A stretch of 64,000 nucleotides of DNA from Myxocyprinus asiaticus. Lineage: Eukaryota > Chordata > Actinopteri > Cypriniformes > Catostomidae. Under the pieces are notes generated by a model. The model ran no database searches. It was not told the DNA's origin and saw nothing but the letters and a program-made list of their open reading frames with translations. The position numbers and the translations under genes are program-made. The stretch covers positions 62,001-126,000 of the forward strand of contig NC_059363.1 in assembly GCF_019703515.2 (NCBI RefSeq), written 5' to 3'. Below are positions 1 to 15,000 of this stretch, piece after piece; positions within the stretch are counted from its first letter, which is position 1; every line of letters starts with the position of its first letter.

Positions 1-3000
1 ACTTCTTGAAATGTTTCTGATGCACTTCTTGAAATGTTTCTGATGCACTTCTTGAAATGTTTCTGATGCACTTCTTGAAATGTTTTTGACGCACTTCTTG
101 AAATGTTTTTGATGCACTTCTTGAAATGTTTTTGATGCACTTCTTGAAATGTTTCTGATGCACTTCTTGAAATGTTTTTGATGCACTTCTTGAAATGTTT
201 TTGATGCACTTCTTGAAATGTTTCTGATGCACTTCTTGAAATGTTTTTGACGCACTTCTTGAAATGTTTCTGATGCACTTCTTGAAATGTTTTTGACGCA
301 CTTCTTGAAATGTTTTTGATGCACTTCTTGAAATGTTTTTGACGCACTTCTTGAAATGTTTTTGATGCACTTCTTGAAATGTTTTTGACGCACTTCTTGA
401 AATGTTTTTGATGCACTTCTTGAAATGTTTTTGATGCACTTCTTGAATTGTTTTTAATGCACTTATTGAATTGTTTTTGACGCACTTCTTGAAATGTTTT
501 TGACGCACTTCTTGAAATGTTTTTGATGCACTTCTTGAAATGTTTTTGATGCACTTCTTGAAATGTTTCTGATGCACTTCTTGAAATGTTTTTGATGCAC
601 TTCTTGAAATGTTTCTGGTGCACTTCTTGAAATGTTTCTGATGCACTTCTTGAAATGTTTTTGATGCACTTCTTGAAATGTTTCTGATGCACTTCTTGAA
701 ATGTTTTTGATGCACTTCTTGAAATGTTTCTGATGCACTTCTTGAAATGTTTCTGATGCACTTCTTGAAATGTTTCTGATGCACTTCTTGAAATGTTTCT
801 GATGCACTTCTTGAAATGTTTCTGATGCACTTCTTGAAATGTTTCTGATGCACTTCTTGAAATGTTTTTGATGCACTTCTTGAAATGTTTCTGATGCACT
901 TCTTGAAATGTTTCTGATGCACTTCTTGAAATGTTTCTGATGCACTTCTTGAAATGTTTCTGATGCACTTCTTGAAATGTTTCTGATGCACTTCTTGAAA
1001 TGTTTTTGATGCACTTCTTGAAATGTTTTTGATGCACTTCTTGAAATGTTTTTGATGCACTTCTTGAAATGTTTCTGATAAACTTCTTGAAATGTTGTCT
1101 GATGCACTTCTTGAAATGTTTCTGATGCACTTCTTGAAATGTTTCTGATGCACTTCTTGAAATGTTTTTGATGCACTTCTTGAAATGTTTTTGATGCACT
1201 TCTTGAAATGTTTCTGATAAACTTCTTGAAATGTTTTTGATGCACTTCTTGAAATGTTTCTGATAAACTTCTTGAAATTTGTCTGGTGCACTTCTTGAAA
1301 TGTTTCTGATGCACTTCTTGAAATGTTTCTGATGCACTTTTTGAAATGTTTTTGATGCACTTCTTGAAATGTTTTTGGTGCACTTCTTGAAATGTTTCTG
1401 ATAAACTTCTTGAAATGTTTTTGATGCACTTCTTGAAATGTTTCTGATACACTTCTTGAAATGTTTCTGATGCACTTCTTGAAATGTTTCCGGTACACTT
1501 CTTGAAATGTTTTTGATGCACTTCTTGAAATGTTTCTGATGCACTTCTTGAAATGTTTCTGATGCACTTCTTGAAATGTTTCTGATGCACTTCTTGAAAT
1601 GTTTCTGATGCACTTCTTGAAATGTTTTTGATGCACTTCTTGAAATGTTTCTGATGCACTTCTTGAAATGTTTCTGATGCACTTTTTGAAATGTTTTTGA
1701 TGCACTTCTTGAAATGTTTTTGGTGCACTTCTTGAAATGTTTCTGATAAACTTCTTGAAATGTTTTTGATGCACTTCTTGAAATGTTTCCGGTACACTTC
1801 TTGAAATGTTTCTGATGCACTTCTTGAAATGTTTCTGGTACACTTCTTGAAATGTTTTTGATGCACTTCTTGAAATGTTTCTGACGCACTTCTTGAATTG
1901 TTTTTGATGCACTTCTTGAAATGTTTCTGATAAACTTCTTGAAATGTTTCTGATAAACTTCTTGAAATGTTTTTGACGCACTTCTTGAAATGTTTTTGAT
2001 GCACTTCTTGAAATGTTTTTGACGCACTTCTTGAAATGTTTCTGATGCACTTCTTGAAATGTTTCTGATGCACTTCTTGAAATGTTTTTGATGCACTTTT
2101 TGAAATGTTTTTGACGCACTTCTTGAAATGTTTCTGATGCACTTCTTGAAATGTTTCTGACGCACTTCTTGAATTGTTTTTGATGCACTTCTTGAAATGT
2201 TTCTGATAAACTTCTTGAAATGTTTCTGATAAACTTCTTGAAATGTTTTTGATGCACTTCTTGAAATGTTTCTGAAACACTTCTTGAAATGTTTTTGATG
2301 CACTTCTTGAAATGTTTCTGGTGCACTTCTTGAAATGTTTTTGATGCACTTCTTGAAATGTTTCTGATAAACTTCTTGAAATGTTTCTGATGCACTTCTT
2401 GAAATGTTTTTGATGCACTTCTTGAAATGTTTCTGATGCACTTCTTGAAATGTTTTTGATGCACTTCTTGAAATGTTTTTGATGCACTTCTTGAAATGTT
2501 TCTGATGCACTTCTTGAAATGTTTTTGATGCACTTCTTGAAATGTTTTTGATGCACTTCTTGAAATGTTTCTGATGCACTTCTTGAAATGTTTTTGATGC
2601 ACTTCTTGAAATGTTTCTGATGCACTTCTTGAAATGTTTCTGATGCACTTCTTGAAATGTTTTTGATGCACTTCTTGAAATGTTTCTGATACACTTCTTG
2701 AAATGTTTTTGATGCACTTCTTGAAATGTTTCCGGTACACTTCTTGAAATGTTTCTGATGCACTTCTTGAAATGTTTCTGATGCACTTCTTGAAATGTTT
2801 CTGATGCACTTCTTGAAATGTTTTTGATGCACTTCTTGAAATGTTTCTGATAAACTTCTTGAAATGTTTTTGATGCACTTCTTGAATTGTTTTTAATGCA
2901 CTTATTGAATTGTTTTTGATGCACTTCTTGAAATGTTTTTGACGCACTTCTTGAAATGTTTTTGATGCACTTCTTGAAATGTTTCTGATAAACTTCTTGA

Positions 3001-6000
3001 AATGTTGTCTGGTGCACTTCTTGAAATGTTTCTGATGCACTTCTTGAAATGTTTCTGATGCACTTCTTGAAATGTTTTTGATGCACTTCTTGAAATGTTT
3101 TTGGTGCACTTCTTGAAATGTTTCTGATACACTTCTTGAAATGTTTTTGATGCACTTCTTGAAATGTTTCCGGTACACTTCTTGAAATGTTTCTGATGCA
3201 CTTCTTGAAATGTTTCCGGTACACTTCTTGAAATGTTTTTGATGCACTTCTTGAAATGTTTCTGATGCACTTCTTGAAATGTTTCTGATGCACTTCTTGA
3301 AATGTTTCTGGTGCACTTCTTGAAATGTTTCTGATGCACTTCTTGAAATGTTTTTGATGCACTTCTTGAAATGTTTCTGATGCACTTCTTGAAATGTTTC
3401 TGATGCACTTCTTGAAATGTTTTTGATGCACTTCTTGAAATGTTTTTGGTGCACTTCTTGAAATGTTTCTGATAAACTTCTTGAAATATTTTTGATGCAC
3501 TTCTTGAATTGTTTCCGGTACACTTCTTGAAATGTTTCTGATGCACTTCTTGAATTGTTTCTGGTACACTTCTTGAAATGTTTTTGATGCACTTCTTGAA
3601 ATGTTTCTGATGCACTTCTTGAAATGTTTCTGGTGCACTTCTTGAAATGTTTCTGATGCACTTCTTGAAATGTTTTTGATGCACTTCTTGAAATGTTTCT
3701 GATAAACTTCTTGAAATGTTTTTGATGCACTTCTTGAATTGTTTTTAAAGCACTTATTGAATTGTTTTTGACGCACTTCTTGAAATGTTTTTGACGCACT
3801 TCTTGAAATGTTTTTGATGCACTTCTTGAAATGTTTTTGATGCACTTCTTGAAATGTTTCTGATGCACTTCTTGAAATGTTTCTGATGCACTTCTTGAAA
3901 TGTTTCTGATGCACTTCTTGAAATGTTTCTGATGCACTTCTTGAAATGTTTCTGGTGCACTTCTTGAAATGTTTCTGATGCACTTCTTGAAATGTTTCTG
4001 ATGCACTTCTTGAAATGTTTTTGATGCACTTCTTGAAATGTTTTTGATGCACTTCTTGAAATGTTTTTGGTGCACTTCTTGAAATGTTTCTGATAAACTT
4101 CTTGAAATGTGTCTGGTGCACTTCTTGAAATGTTTCTGATGCACTTCTTGAAATGTTTCTGGTGCACTTCTTGAAATGTTTTTGATGCACTTCTTGAAAT
4201 GTTTCTGATAAACTTCTTGAAATGTTTTTGATGCACTTCTTGAAATGTTTCTGATAAACTTCTTGAAATGTTTCTGGTGCACTTCTTGAAATGTTTCTGA
4301 TGCACTTCTTGAAATGTTTCTGATGCACTTTTTGAAATGTTTTTGATGCACTTCTTGAAATGTTTTTGGTGCACTTCTTGAAATGTTTCTGATAAACTTA
4401 TTGAAATATTTTTAATGCACTTCTTGAATTGTTTCCGGTACACTTCTTGAAATGTTTCTGATGCACTTCTTGAAATGTTTCCGGTACACTTCTTGAAATG
4501 TTTCTGATGCACTTCTTGAAATGTTTCTGATGCACTTCTTGAAATGTTTCTGGTGCACTTCTTGAAATGTTTCTGATGCACTCCTTGAAATGTTTTTGAA
4601 ACACTTCTTGAAATGTTTCTGATGCACTTCTTGAAATGTTTTTGGTGCACTTCTTGAAATGTTTCTGATAAACTTCTTGAAATGTTTTTGATGCACTTCT
4701 TGAAATGTTTTTGATGCACTTCTTGAAATGTTTCTGATGCACTTCTTGAAATGTTTCTGATGCACTTCTTGAAATGTTTTTGATGCACTTCTTGAAATGT
4801 TTTTGATGCACTTCTTGAAATGTTTTTGATGCACTTCTTGAAATGTTTCTGATAAACTTCTTGAAATGTTGTCTGGTGCACTTCTTGAAATGTTTCTGAT
4901 GCACTTCTTGAAATGTTTCTGATGCACTTCTTGAAATGTTTTTGATGCACTTCTTGAAATGTTTTTGGTGCACTTCTTGAAATGTTTCTGATAAACTTCT
5001 TGAAATGTTTTTGATGCACTTCTTGAAATGTTTCTGATAAACTTCTTGAAATTTGTCTGGTGCACTTCTTGAAATGTTTCTGATGCACTTCTTGAAATGT
5101 TTCTGATGCACTTCTTGAAATGTTTTTGATGCACTTCTTGAAATGTTTTTGGTGCACTTCTTGAAATGTTTTTGACGCACTTCTTGAAATGTTTTTGACG
5201 CACTTCTTGAAATGTTTCTGACGCACTTCTTGAAATGTTTTTGATGCACTTCTTGAAATGTTTTTGATGCACTTCTTGAAATGTTTCTGATGCACTTCTT
5301 GAAATGTTTTTGATGCACTTCTTGAAATGTTTCTGGTGCACTTCTTGAAATGTTTCTGGTGCACTTCTTGAAATGTTTTTGATGCACTTCTTGAAATGTT
5401 TCTGATGCACTTCTTGAAATGTTTTTGATGCACTTCTTGAAATGTTTCTGATGCACTTCTTGAAATGTTTCTGATGCACTTCTTGAAATGTTTCTGGTGC
5501 ACTTCTTGAAATGTTTCTGATGCACTTCTTGAAATGTTTCTGATGCACTTCTTGAAATGTTTCTGATGCACTTCTTGAAATGTTTTTGATGCACTTCTTG
5601 AAATGTTTCTGATGCACTTCTTGAAATGTTTTTGATGCACTTCTTGAAATGTTTCTGGTGCACTTCTTGAAATGTTTCTGATGCACTTCTTGAAATGTTT
5701 CTGATGCACTTCTTGAAATGTTTCTGATGCACTTCTTGAAATGTTTCTGATGCACTTCTTGAAATGTTTTTGATGCACTTCTTGAAATGTTTCTGATGCA
5801 CTTCTTGAAATGTTTCTGGTGCACTTCTTGAAATGTTTCTGATGCACTTCTTGAAATGTTTCTGATGCACTTCTTGAAATGTTTCTGATGCACTTCTTGA
5901 AATGTTTTTGATGCACTTCTTGAAATGTTTTTGATGCACTTCTTGAAATGTTTTTGATGCACTTCTTGAAATGTTTCTGATAAACTTCTTGAAATGTTGT

Positions 6001-9000
6001 CTGGTGCACTTCTTGAAATGTTTCTGATGCACTTCTTGAAATGTTTCTGATGCACTTCTTGAAATGTTTTTGGTGCACTTCTTGAAATGTTTTTGGTGCA
6101 CTTCTTGAAATGTTTCTGATAAACTTCTTGAAATGTTTTTGATGCACTTCTTGAAATGTTTCTGATAAACTTCTTGAAATTTGTCTGGTGCACTTCTTGA
6201 AATGTTTCTGATGCACTTCTTGAAATGTTTCTGATGCACTTTTTGAAATGTTTTTGATGCACTTCTTGAAATGTTTTTGATGCACTTCTTGAAATGTTTC
6301 TGATGCACTTCTTGAATTTTTCCGGTACACTTCTTGAAATGTTTCTGATGCACTTCTTGAATTTTTCTGGTACACTTCTTGAAATGTTTTTGATGCACTT
6401 CTTGAAATGTTTCTGATGCACTTCTTGAAATGTTTCTGATGCACTTCTTGAAATGTTTCTGATGCACTTCTTGAAATGTTTCTGATGCACTTCTTGAAAT
6501 GTTTCTGATGCACTTCTTGAAATGTTTTTGATGCACTTCTTGAAATGTTTTTGATGCACTTCTTGAAATGTTTCTGATGCACTTCTTGAAATGTTTCTGA
6601 TGCACTTCTTGAAATGTTTTTGATGCACTTCTTGAAATGTTTCTGATGCACTTCTTGAAATGTTTTTGATGCACTTCTTGAAATGTTTTTGATGCACTTC
6701 TTGAAATGTTTCTGATGCACTTCTTGAAATGTTTCTGGTGCACTTCTTGAAATGTTTCTGATGCACTTCTTGAAATGTTTTTGACGCACTTCTTGAAATG
6801 TTTTTGATGCACTTCTTGAAATGTTTTTGATGCACTTCTTGAAATGTTTCTGATGAACTTCTTGAAATGTTTTTGGTGCACTTCTTGAAATGTTTCTGAT
6901 GCACTTCTTGAAATGTTTCTGATGCACTTCTTGAAATGTTTTTGACGCACTTCTTGAAATGTTTCTGGTGCACTTCTTGAAATGTTTTTGACGCACTTCT
7001 TGAAATGTTTTTGATGCACTTATTGAAATGTTTTTGACGCACTTCTTGAAATGTTTTTGATGCACTTCTTGAAATGTTTCTGATGCACTTCTTGAAATGT
7101 TTTTGGTGCACTTCTTGAAATGTTTTTGATGCACTTCTAGAATTGTTTTTAAAGCACTTATTGAATTGTTTTTGATGCACTTCTTGAAATGTTTTTGATG
7201 CACTTCTTGAAATGTTTCTGATGCACTTCTTGAAATGTTTTTGATGCACTTCTTGAAATGTTTCTGATGCACTTCTTGAAATGTTTTTGATGCACTTCTT
7301 GAAATGTTTCTGGTGCACTTCTTGAAATGTTTCTGATGCACTTCTTGAAATGTTTTTGATGCACTTCTTGAAATGTTTCTGATGCACTTCTTGAAATGTT
7401 TTTGATGCACTTCTTGAAATGTTTCTGATGCACTTCTTGAAATGTTTCTGATGCACTTCTTGAAATGTTTCTGGTGCACTTCTTGAAATGTTTCTGATGC
7501 ACTTCTTGAAATGTTTCTGATGCACTTCTTGAAATGTTTCTGGTGCACTTCTTGAAATGTTTTTGATGCACTTCTTGAAATGTTTCTGATGCACTTCTTG
7601 AAATGTTTCTGATGCACTTCTTGAAATGTTTCTGATGCACTTCTTGAAATGTTTCTGATGCACTTCTTGAAATGTTTCTGATGCACTTCTTGAAATGTTT
7701 TTGATGCACTTCTTGAAATGTTTTTGATGCACTTCTTGAAATGTTTTTGGTGCACTTCTTGAAATGTTTCTGATAAACTTCTTGAAATTTGTCTGGTGCA
7801 CTTCTTGAAATGTTTCTGATGCACTTCTTGAAATGTTTCTGATGCACTTCTTGAAATGTTTTTGGTGCACTTCTTGAAATGTTTTTGGTGCACTTCTTGA
7901 AATGTTTCTGATAAACTTCTTGAAATGTTTTTGATGCACTTCTTGAAATGTTTCTGATAAACTTCTTGAAATTTGTCTGGTGCACTTCTTGAAATGTTTC
8001 TGATGCACTTCTTGAAATGTTTCTGATGCACTTTTTGAAATGTTTTTGATGCACTTCTTGAAATGTTTTTGGTGCACTTCTTGAAATGTTTCTGATAAAC
8101 TTATTGAAATATTTTTAATGCACTTCTTGAATTGTTTCCGGTACACTTCTTGAAATGTTTCTGATGCACTTCTTGAATTGTTTCCGGTACACTTCTTGAA
8201 ATGTTTTTGATGCACTTCTTGAAATGTTTCTGATGCACTTCTTGAAATGTTTCTGATGCACTTCTTGAAATGTTTCTGGTGCACTTCTTGAAATGTTTCT
8301 GGTGCACTTCTTGAAATGTTTTTGAAACACTTCTTGAAATGTTTCTGATGCACTTCTTGAAATGTTTCTGATGCACTTCTTGAAATGTTTTTGATGCACT
8401 TCTTGAAATGTTTTTGGTGCACTTCTTGAAATGTTTCTGATAAACTTATTGAAATATTTTTAATGCACTTCTTGAATTGTTTCCGGTACACTTCTTGAAA
8501 TGTTTCTGATGCACTTCTTGAAATGTTTCCGGTACACTTCTTGAAATGTTTTTGATGCACTTCTTGAAATGTTTCTGATGCACTTCTTGAAATGTTTCTG
8601 GTGCACTTCTTGAAATGTTTCTGGTGCACTTCTTGAAATGTTTTTGATGCACTTCTTGAAATGTTTCTGATAAACTTCTTGAAATGTTTTTGATGCACTT
8701 CTTGAATTGTTTTTAAAGCACTTATTGAAATGTTTTTGACGCACTTCTTGAAATATTTTTGATGCACTTCTTGAAATGTTTTTGATGCACTTCTTGAAAT
8801 GTTTCTGGTGCACTTCTTGAAATGTTTTTGATGCACTTCTTGAAATGTTTTTGATGCACTTCTTGAAATGTTTCTGGTGCACTTCTTGAAATGTTTCTGA
8901 TGCACTTCTTGAAATGTTTCTGATGCACTTCTTGAAATGTTTCTGGTGCACTTCTTGAAATGTTTCTGGTGCACTTCTTGAAATGTTTCTGATGCACTTC

Positions 9001-12000
9001 TTGAAATGTTTCTGATGCACTTTTTGAAATGTTTTTGATGCACTTCTTGAAATAATTTTGGTGCACTTCTTGAAATGTTTTTGGTGCACTTCTTGAAATG
9101 TTTCTGATAAACTTCTTGAAATTTGTCTGGTGCACTTCTTGAAATGTTTCTGATGCACTTCTTGAAATGTTTTTGGTGCACTTCTTGAAATGTTTTTGGT
9201 GCACTTCTTGAAATGTTTCTGATAAACTTCTTGAAATGTTTCTGATGCACTTCTTGAAATGTTTTTGATGCACTTCTTGAAATGTTTTTGGTGCACTTCT
9301 TGAAATGTTTCTGATAAACTTCTTGAAATGTTTTTGATGCACTTCTTGAAATGTTTCTGATGCACTTCTTGAAATGTTTCTGATGCACTTTTTGAAATGT
9401 TTTTGATGCACTTCTTGAAATGTTTTTGGTGCACTTCTTGAAATGTTTCTGATAAACTTATTGAAATATTTTTAATGCACTTCTTGAATTTTTCCGGTAC
9501 ACTTCTTGAAATGTTTCTGATGCACTTCTTGAATTTTTCCGGTACACTTCTTGAAATGTTTTTGATGCACTTCTTGAAATTTGTCTGGTGCACTTCTTGA
9601 AATGTTTCTGATGCACTTCTTGAAATGTTTTTGGTGCACTTCTTGAAATGTTTCTGATAAACTTCTTGAAATGTTTTTGATGCACTTCTTGAAATGTTTC
9701 TGATAAACTTCTTGAAATGTTTTTGATGCACTTCTTGAATTGTTTTTAAAGCACTTATTGAATTGTTTTTGACGCACTTCTTGAAATGTTTTTGACGCAC
9801 TTCTTGAAATGTTTTTGATGCACTTCTTGAAATGTTTTTGATGCACTTCTTGAAATGTTTCTGATGCACTTCTTGAAATGTTTTTGATGCACTTCTTGAA
9901 ATGTTTTTGATGCACTTCTTGAAATGTTTCTGGTGCACTTCTTGAAATGTTTCTGATGCACTTCTTGAAATGTTTCTGATGCACTTCTTGAAATGTTTCT
10001 GGTGCACTTCTTGAAATGTTTCTGGTGCACTTCTTGAAATGTTTCTGATGCACTTCTTGAAATGTTTCTGATGCACTTTTTGAAATGTTTTTGATGCACT
10101 TCTTGAAATAATTTTGGTGCACTTCTTGAAATGTTTTTGGTGCACTTCTTGAAATGTTTCTGATAAACTTCTTGAAATGTTGTCTGGTGCACTTCTTGAA
10201 ATGTTTCTGATGCACTTCTTGAAATGTTTTTGGTGCACTTCTTGAAATGTTTTTGGTGCACTTCTTGAAATGTTTCTGATAAACTTCTTGAAATGTTTTT
10301 GATGCACTTCTTGAAATGTTTCTGATAAAATTCTTGAAATGTTGTCTGGTGCACTTCTTGAAATGTTTCTGATGCACTTCTTGAAATGTTTCTGATGCAC
10401 TTTTTGAAATGTTTTTGATGCACTTCTTGAAATGTTTTTGGTGCACTTCTTGAAATGTTTCTGATAAACTTATTGAAATATTTTTAATGCACTTCTTGAA
10501 ATGTTTCCGGTACACTTCTTGAAATGTTTCTGATGCACTTCTTGAAATGTTTCCGGTACACTTCTTGAAATGTTTCTGATGCACTTCTTGAAATGTTTCC
10601 GGTACACTTCTTGAAATGTTTCTGATGCACTTCTTGAAATGTTTCTGGTGCACTTCTTGAAATGTTTTTGAAACACTTCTTGAAATGTTTCTGATGCACT
10701 TCTTGAAATGTTTTTGGTGCACTTCTTGAAAATTTCTGATAAACTTCTTGAAATATTTTTGATGCACTTCTTGAAATGTTTTTGATGCACTTCTTGAAAT
10801 GTTTCTGATGCACTTCTTGAAATGTTTCTGATGCACTTTTTGAAATGTTTTTGATGCACTTCTTGAAATGTTTTTGGTGCACTTCTTGAAATGTTTTTGG
10901 TGCACTTCTTGAAATGTTTCTGATAAACTTCTTGAAATTTGTCTGGTGCACTTCTTGAAATGTTTCTGATGCACTTTTTGAAATGTTTCTGATGCACTTC
11001 TTGAAATGTTTTTGGTGCACTTCTTGAAATGTTTTTGGTGCACTTCTTGAAATGTTTTTGGTGCACTTCTTGAAATGTTTCTGATAAACTTCTTGAAATG
11101 TTTTTGATGCACTTCTTGAAATGTTTCTGATAAACTTCTTGAAATTTGTCTGGTGCACTTCTTGAAATGTTTCTGATGCACTTCTTGAAATGTTTCTGAT
11201 GCACTTTTTGAAATGTTTTTGATGCACTTCTTGAAATGTTTTTGGTGCACTTCTTGAAATGTTTCTGATAAACTTATTGAAATATTTTTAATGCACTTCT
11301 TGAATTTTTCCGGTACACTTCTTGAAATGTTTCTGATGCACTTCTTGAATTTTTCCGGTACACTTCTTGAAATGTTTTTGATGCACTTCTTGAAATGTTT
11401 CTGATGCACTTCTTGAAATGTTTCTGATGCACTTCTTGAAATGTTTCTGATGCACTTCTTGAAATGTTTCTGATGCACTTCTTGAAATGTTTTTGATGCA
11501 CTTCTTGAAATGTTTCTGATGCACTTCTTGAAATGTTTCTGATGCACTTCTTGAAATGTTTTTGATGCACTTCTTGAAATGTTTTTGATGCACTTCTTGA
11601 AATGTTTCTGATGCACTTCTTGAAATGTTTCTGATGCACTTCTTGAAATGTTTTTGATGCACTTCTTGAAATGTTTCTGATGCACTTCTTGAAATGTTTT
11701 TGGTGCACTTCTTGAAATGTTTCTGATGCACTTCTTGAAATGTTTTTGACGCACTTCTTGAAATGTTTTTGATGCACTTCTTGAAATGTTTCTGATGCAC
11801 TTCTTGAAATGTTTTTGGTGCACTTCTTGAAATGTTTCTGATGCACTTCTTGAAATGTTTTTGACGCACTTCTTGAAATGTTTTTGATGCACTTCTTGAA
11901 ATGTTTTTGATGCACTTCTTGAAATGTTTCTGATGCACTTCTTGAAATGTTTTTGGTGCACTTCTTGAAATGTTTCTGATGCACTTCTTGAAATGTTTTT

Positions 12001-15000
12001 GACGCACTTCTTGAAATGTTTTTGACGCACTTCTTGAAATGTTTCTGATGCACTTCTTGAAATGTTTCTGATGCACTTCTTGAAATGTTTTTGGTGCACT
12101 TCTTGAAATGTTTCTGATGCACTTCTTGAAATGTTTTTGACGCACTTCTTGAAATGTTTTTGATGCACTTCTTGAAATGTTTTTGACGCACTTCTTGAAA
12201 TGTTTTTGATGCACTTTTTGAAATGTTTTTGACGCACTTCTTGAAATGTTTTTGGTGCACTTCTTGAAATGTTTTTGATGCACTTCTTGAATTGTTTTTA
12301 AAGCACTTATTGAATTGTTTTTGACGCACTTCTTGAAATGTTTTTGACGCACTTCTTGAAATGTTTTTGATGCACTTCTTGAAATGTTTTTGACGCACTT
12401 CTTGAAATGTTTTTGATGCACTTCTTGAAATGTTTTTGATGCACTTCTTGAAATGTTTCTGATGCACTTCTTGAAATGTTTTTGGTGCACTTCTTGAAAT
12501 GTTTCTGATGCACTTCTTGAAATGTTTTTGACGCACTTCTTGAAATGTTTTTGACGCACTTCTTGAAATGTTTCTGATGCACTTCTTGAAATGTTTCTGA
12601 TGCACTTCTTGAAATGTTTTTGATGCACTTCTTGAAATGTTTCTGGTGCACTTCTTGAAATGTTTTTGACGCACTTCTTGAAATGTTTTTGATGCACTTC
12701 TTGAAATGTTTTTGACGCACTTCTTGAAATGTTTTTGATGCACTTTTTGAAATGTTTTTGACGCACTTCTTGAAATGTTTTTGGTGCACTTCTTGAAATG
12801 TTTTTGATGCACTTCTTGAATTGTTTTTAAAGCACTTATTGAATTGTTTTTGACGCACTTCTTGAAATGTTTTTGACGCACTTCTTGAAATATTTTTGAT
12901 GCACTTCTTGAAATGTTTTTGATGCACTTCTTGAAATGTTTCTGATGCACTTCTTGAAATGTTTTTGATGCACTTCTTGAAATGTTTCTGGTGCACTTCT
13001 TGAAATGTTTCTGGTGCACTTCTTGAAATGTTTTTGATGCACTTCTTGAAATGTTTCTGATGCACTTCTTGAAATGTTTTTGATGCACTTCTTGAAATGT
13101 TTCTGGTGCACTTCTTGAAATGTTTCTGGTGCACTTCTTGAAATGTTTCTGGTGCACTTCTTGAAATGTTTCTGATGCACTTCTTCAAATGTTTCTGATG
13201 CACTTCTTGAAATGTTTCTGGTGCACTTTTTGAAATGTTTTTGATGCACTTCTTGAAATGTTTCTGATGCACTTCTTGAAATGTTTCTGATGCACTTCTT
13301 GAAATGTTTCTGATGCACTTCTTGAAATGTTTCTGATGCACTTCTTGAAATGTTTCTGATGCACTTTTTGAAATGTTTTTGATGCACTTCTTGAAATGTT
13401 TTTGGTGCACTTCTTGAAATGTTTTTGGTGCACTTCTTGAAATGTTTCTGATAAACTTCTTGAAATTTGTCTGGTGCACTTCTTGAAATGTTTCTGATGC
13501 ACTTTTTGAAATGTTTCTGATGCACTTCTTGAAATGTTTTTGGTGCACTTCTTGAAATGTTTTTGGTGCACTTCTTGAAATGTTTCTGATAAACTTATTG
13601 AAATATTTTTAATGCACTTCTTGAATTTTTCCGGTACACTTCTTGAAATGTTTCTGATGCACTTCTTGAATTTTTCCGGTACACTTCTTGAAATGTTTTT
13701 GATGCACTTCTTGAAATGTTTCTGATGCACTTCTTGAAATGTTTCTGGTGCACTTCTTGAAATGTTTCTGGTGCACTTCTTGAAATGTTTCTGGTGCACT
13801 TCTTGAAATGTTTTTGAAACACTTCTTGAAATGTTTCTGATGCACTTCTTGAAATGTTTCTGATGCACTTTTTGAAATGTTTTTGATGCACTTCTTGAAA
13901 TGTTTTTGGTGCACTTCTTGAAATGTTTCTGATAAACTTATTGAAATATTTTTAATGCACTTCTTGAATTTTTCCGGTACACTTCTTGAAATGTTTCTGA
14001 TGCACTTCTTGAATTTTTCCGGTACACTTCTTGAAATGTTTTTGATGCACTTCTTGAAATGTTTCTGATGCACTTCTTGAAATGTTTCTGGTGCACTTCT
14101 TGAAATGTTTCTGGTGCACTTCTTGAAATGTTTTTGAAACACTTCTTGAAATGTTTCTGATGCACTTCTTGAAATGTTTTTGATGCACTTCTTGAAATGT
14201 TTTTGGTGCACTTCTTGAAATGTTTCTGATGCACTTCTTGAAATGTTTTTGACGCACTTCTTGAAATGTTTTTGATGCACTTCTTGAAATGTTTTTGATG
14301 CACTTCTTGAAATGTTTCTGATGCACTTCTTGAAATGTTTTTGGTGCACTTCTTGAAATGTTTCTGATGCACTTCTTGAAATGTTTTTGACGCACTTCTT
14401 GAAATGTTTTTGACGCACTTCTTGAAATGTTTCTGATGCACTTCTTGAAATGTTTTTGATGCACTTCTTGAATTGTTTTTAAAGCACTTATTGAATTGTT
14501 TTTGACGCACTTCTTGAAATGTTTTTGACGCACTTCTTGAAATATTTTTGATGCACTTCTTGAAATGTTTTTGATGCACTTCTTGAAATGTTTCTGGTGC
14601 ACTTCTTGAAATGTTTTTGATGCACTTCTTGAAATGTTTTTGATGCACTTCTTGAAATGTTTCTGATGCACTTCTTGAAATGTTTTTGATGCACTTCTTG
14701 AAATGTTTCTGGTGCACTTCTTGAAATGTTTCTGGTGCACTTCTTGAAATGTTTCTGATGCACTTCTTGAAATGTTTCTGATGCACTTCTTGAAATGTTT
14801 CTGGTGCACTTCTTGAAATGTTTCTGGTGCACTTCTTGAAATGTTTCTGATGCACTTCTTGAAATGTTTCTGATGCACTTTTTGAAATGTTTTTGATGCA
14901 CTTCTTGAAATAATTTTGGTGCACTTCTTGAAATGTTTTTGGTGCACTTCTTGAAATGTTTCTGATAAACTTCTTGAAATTTGTCTGGTGCACTTCTTGA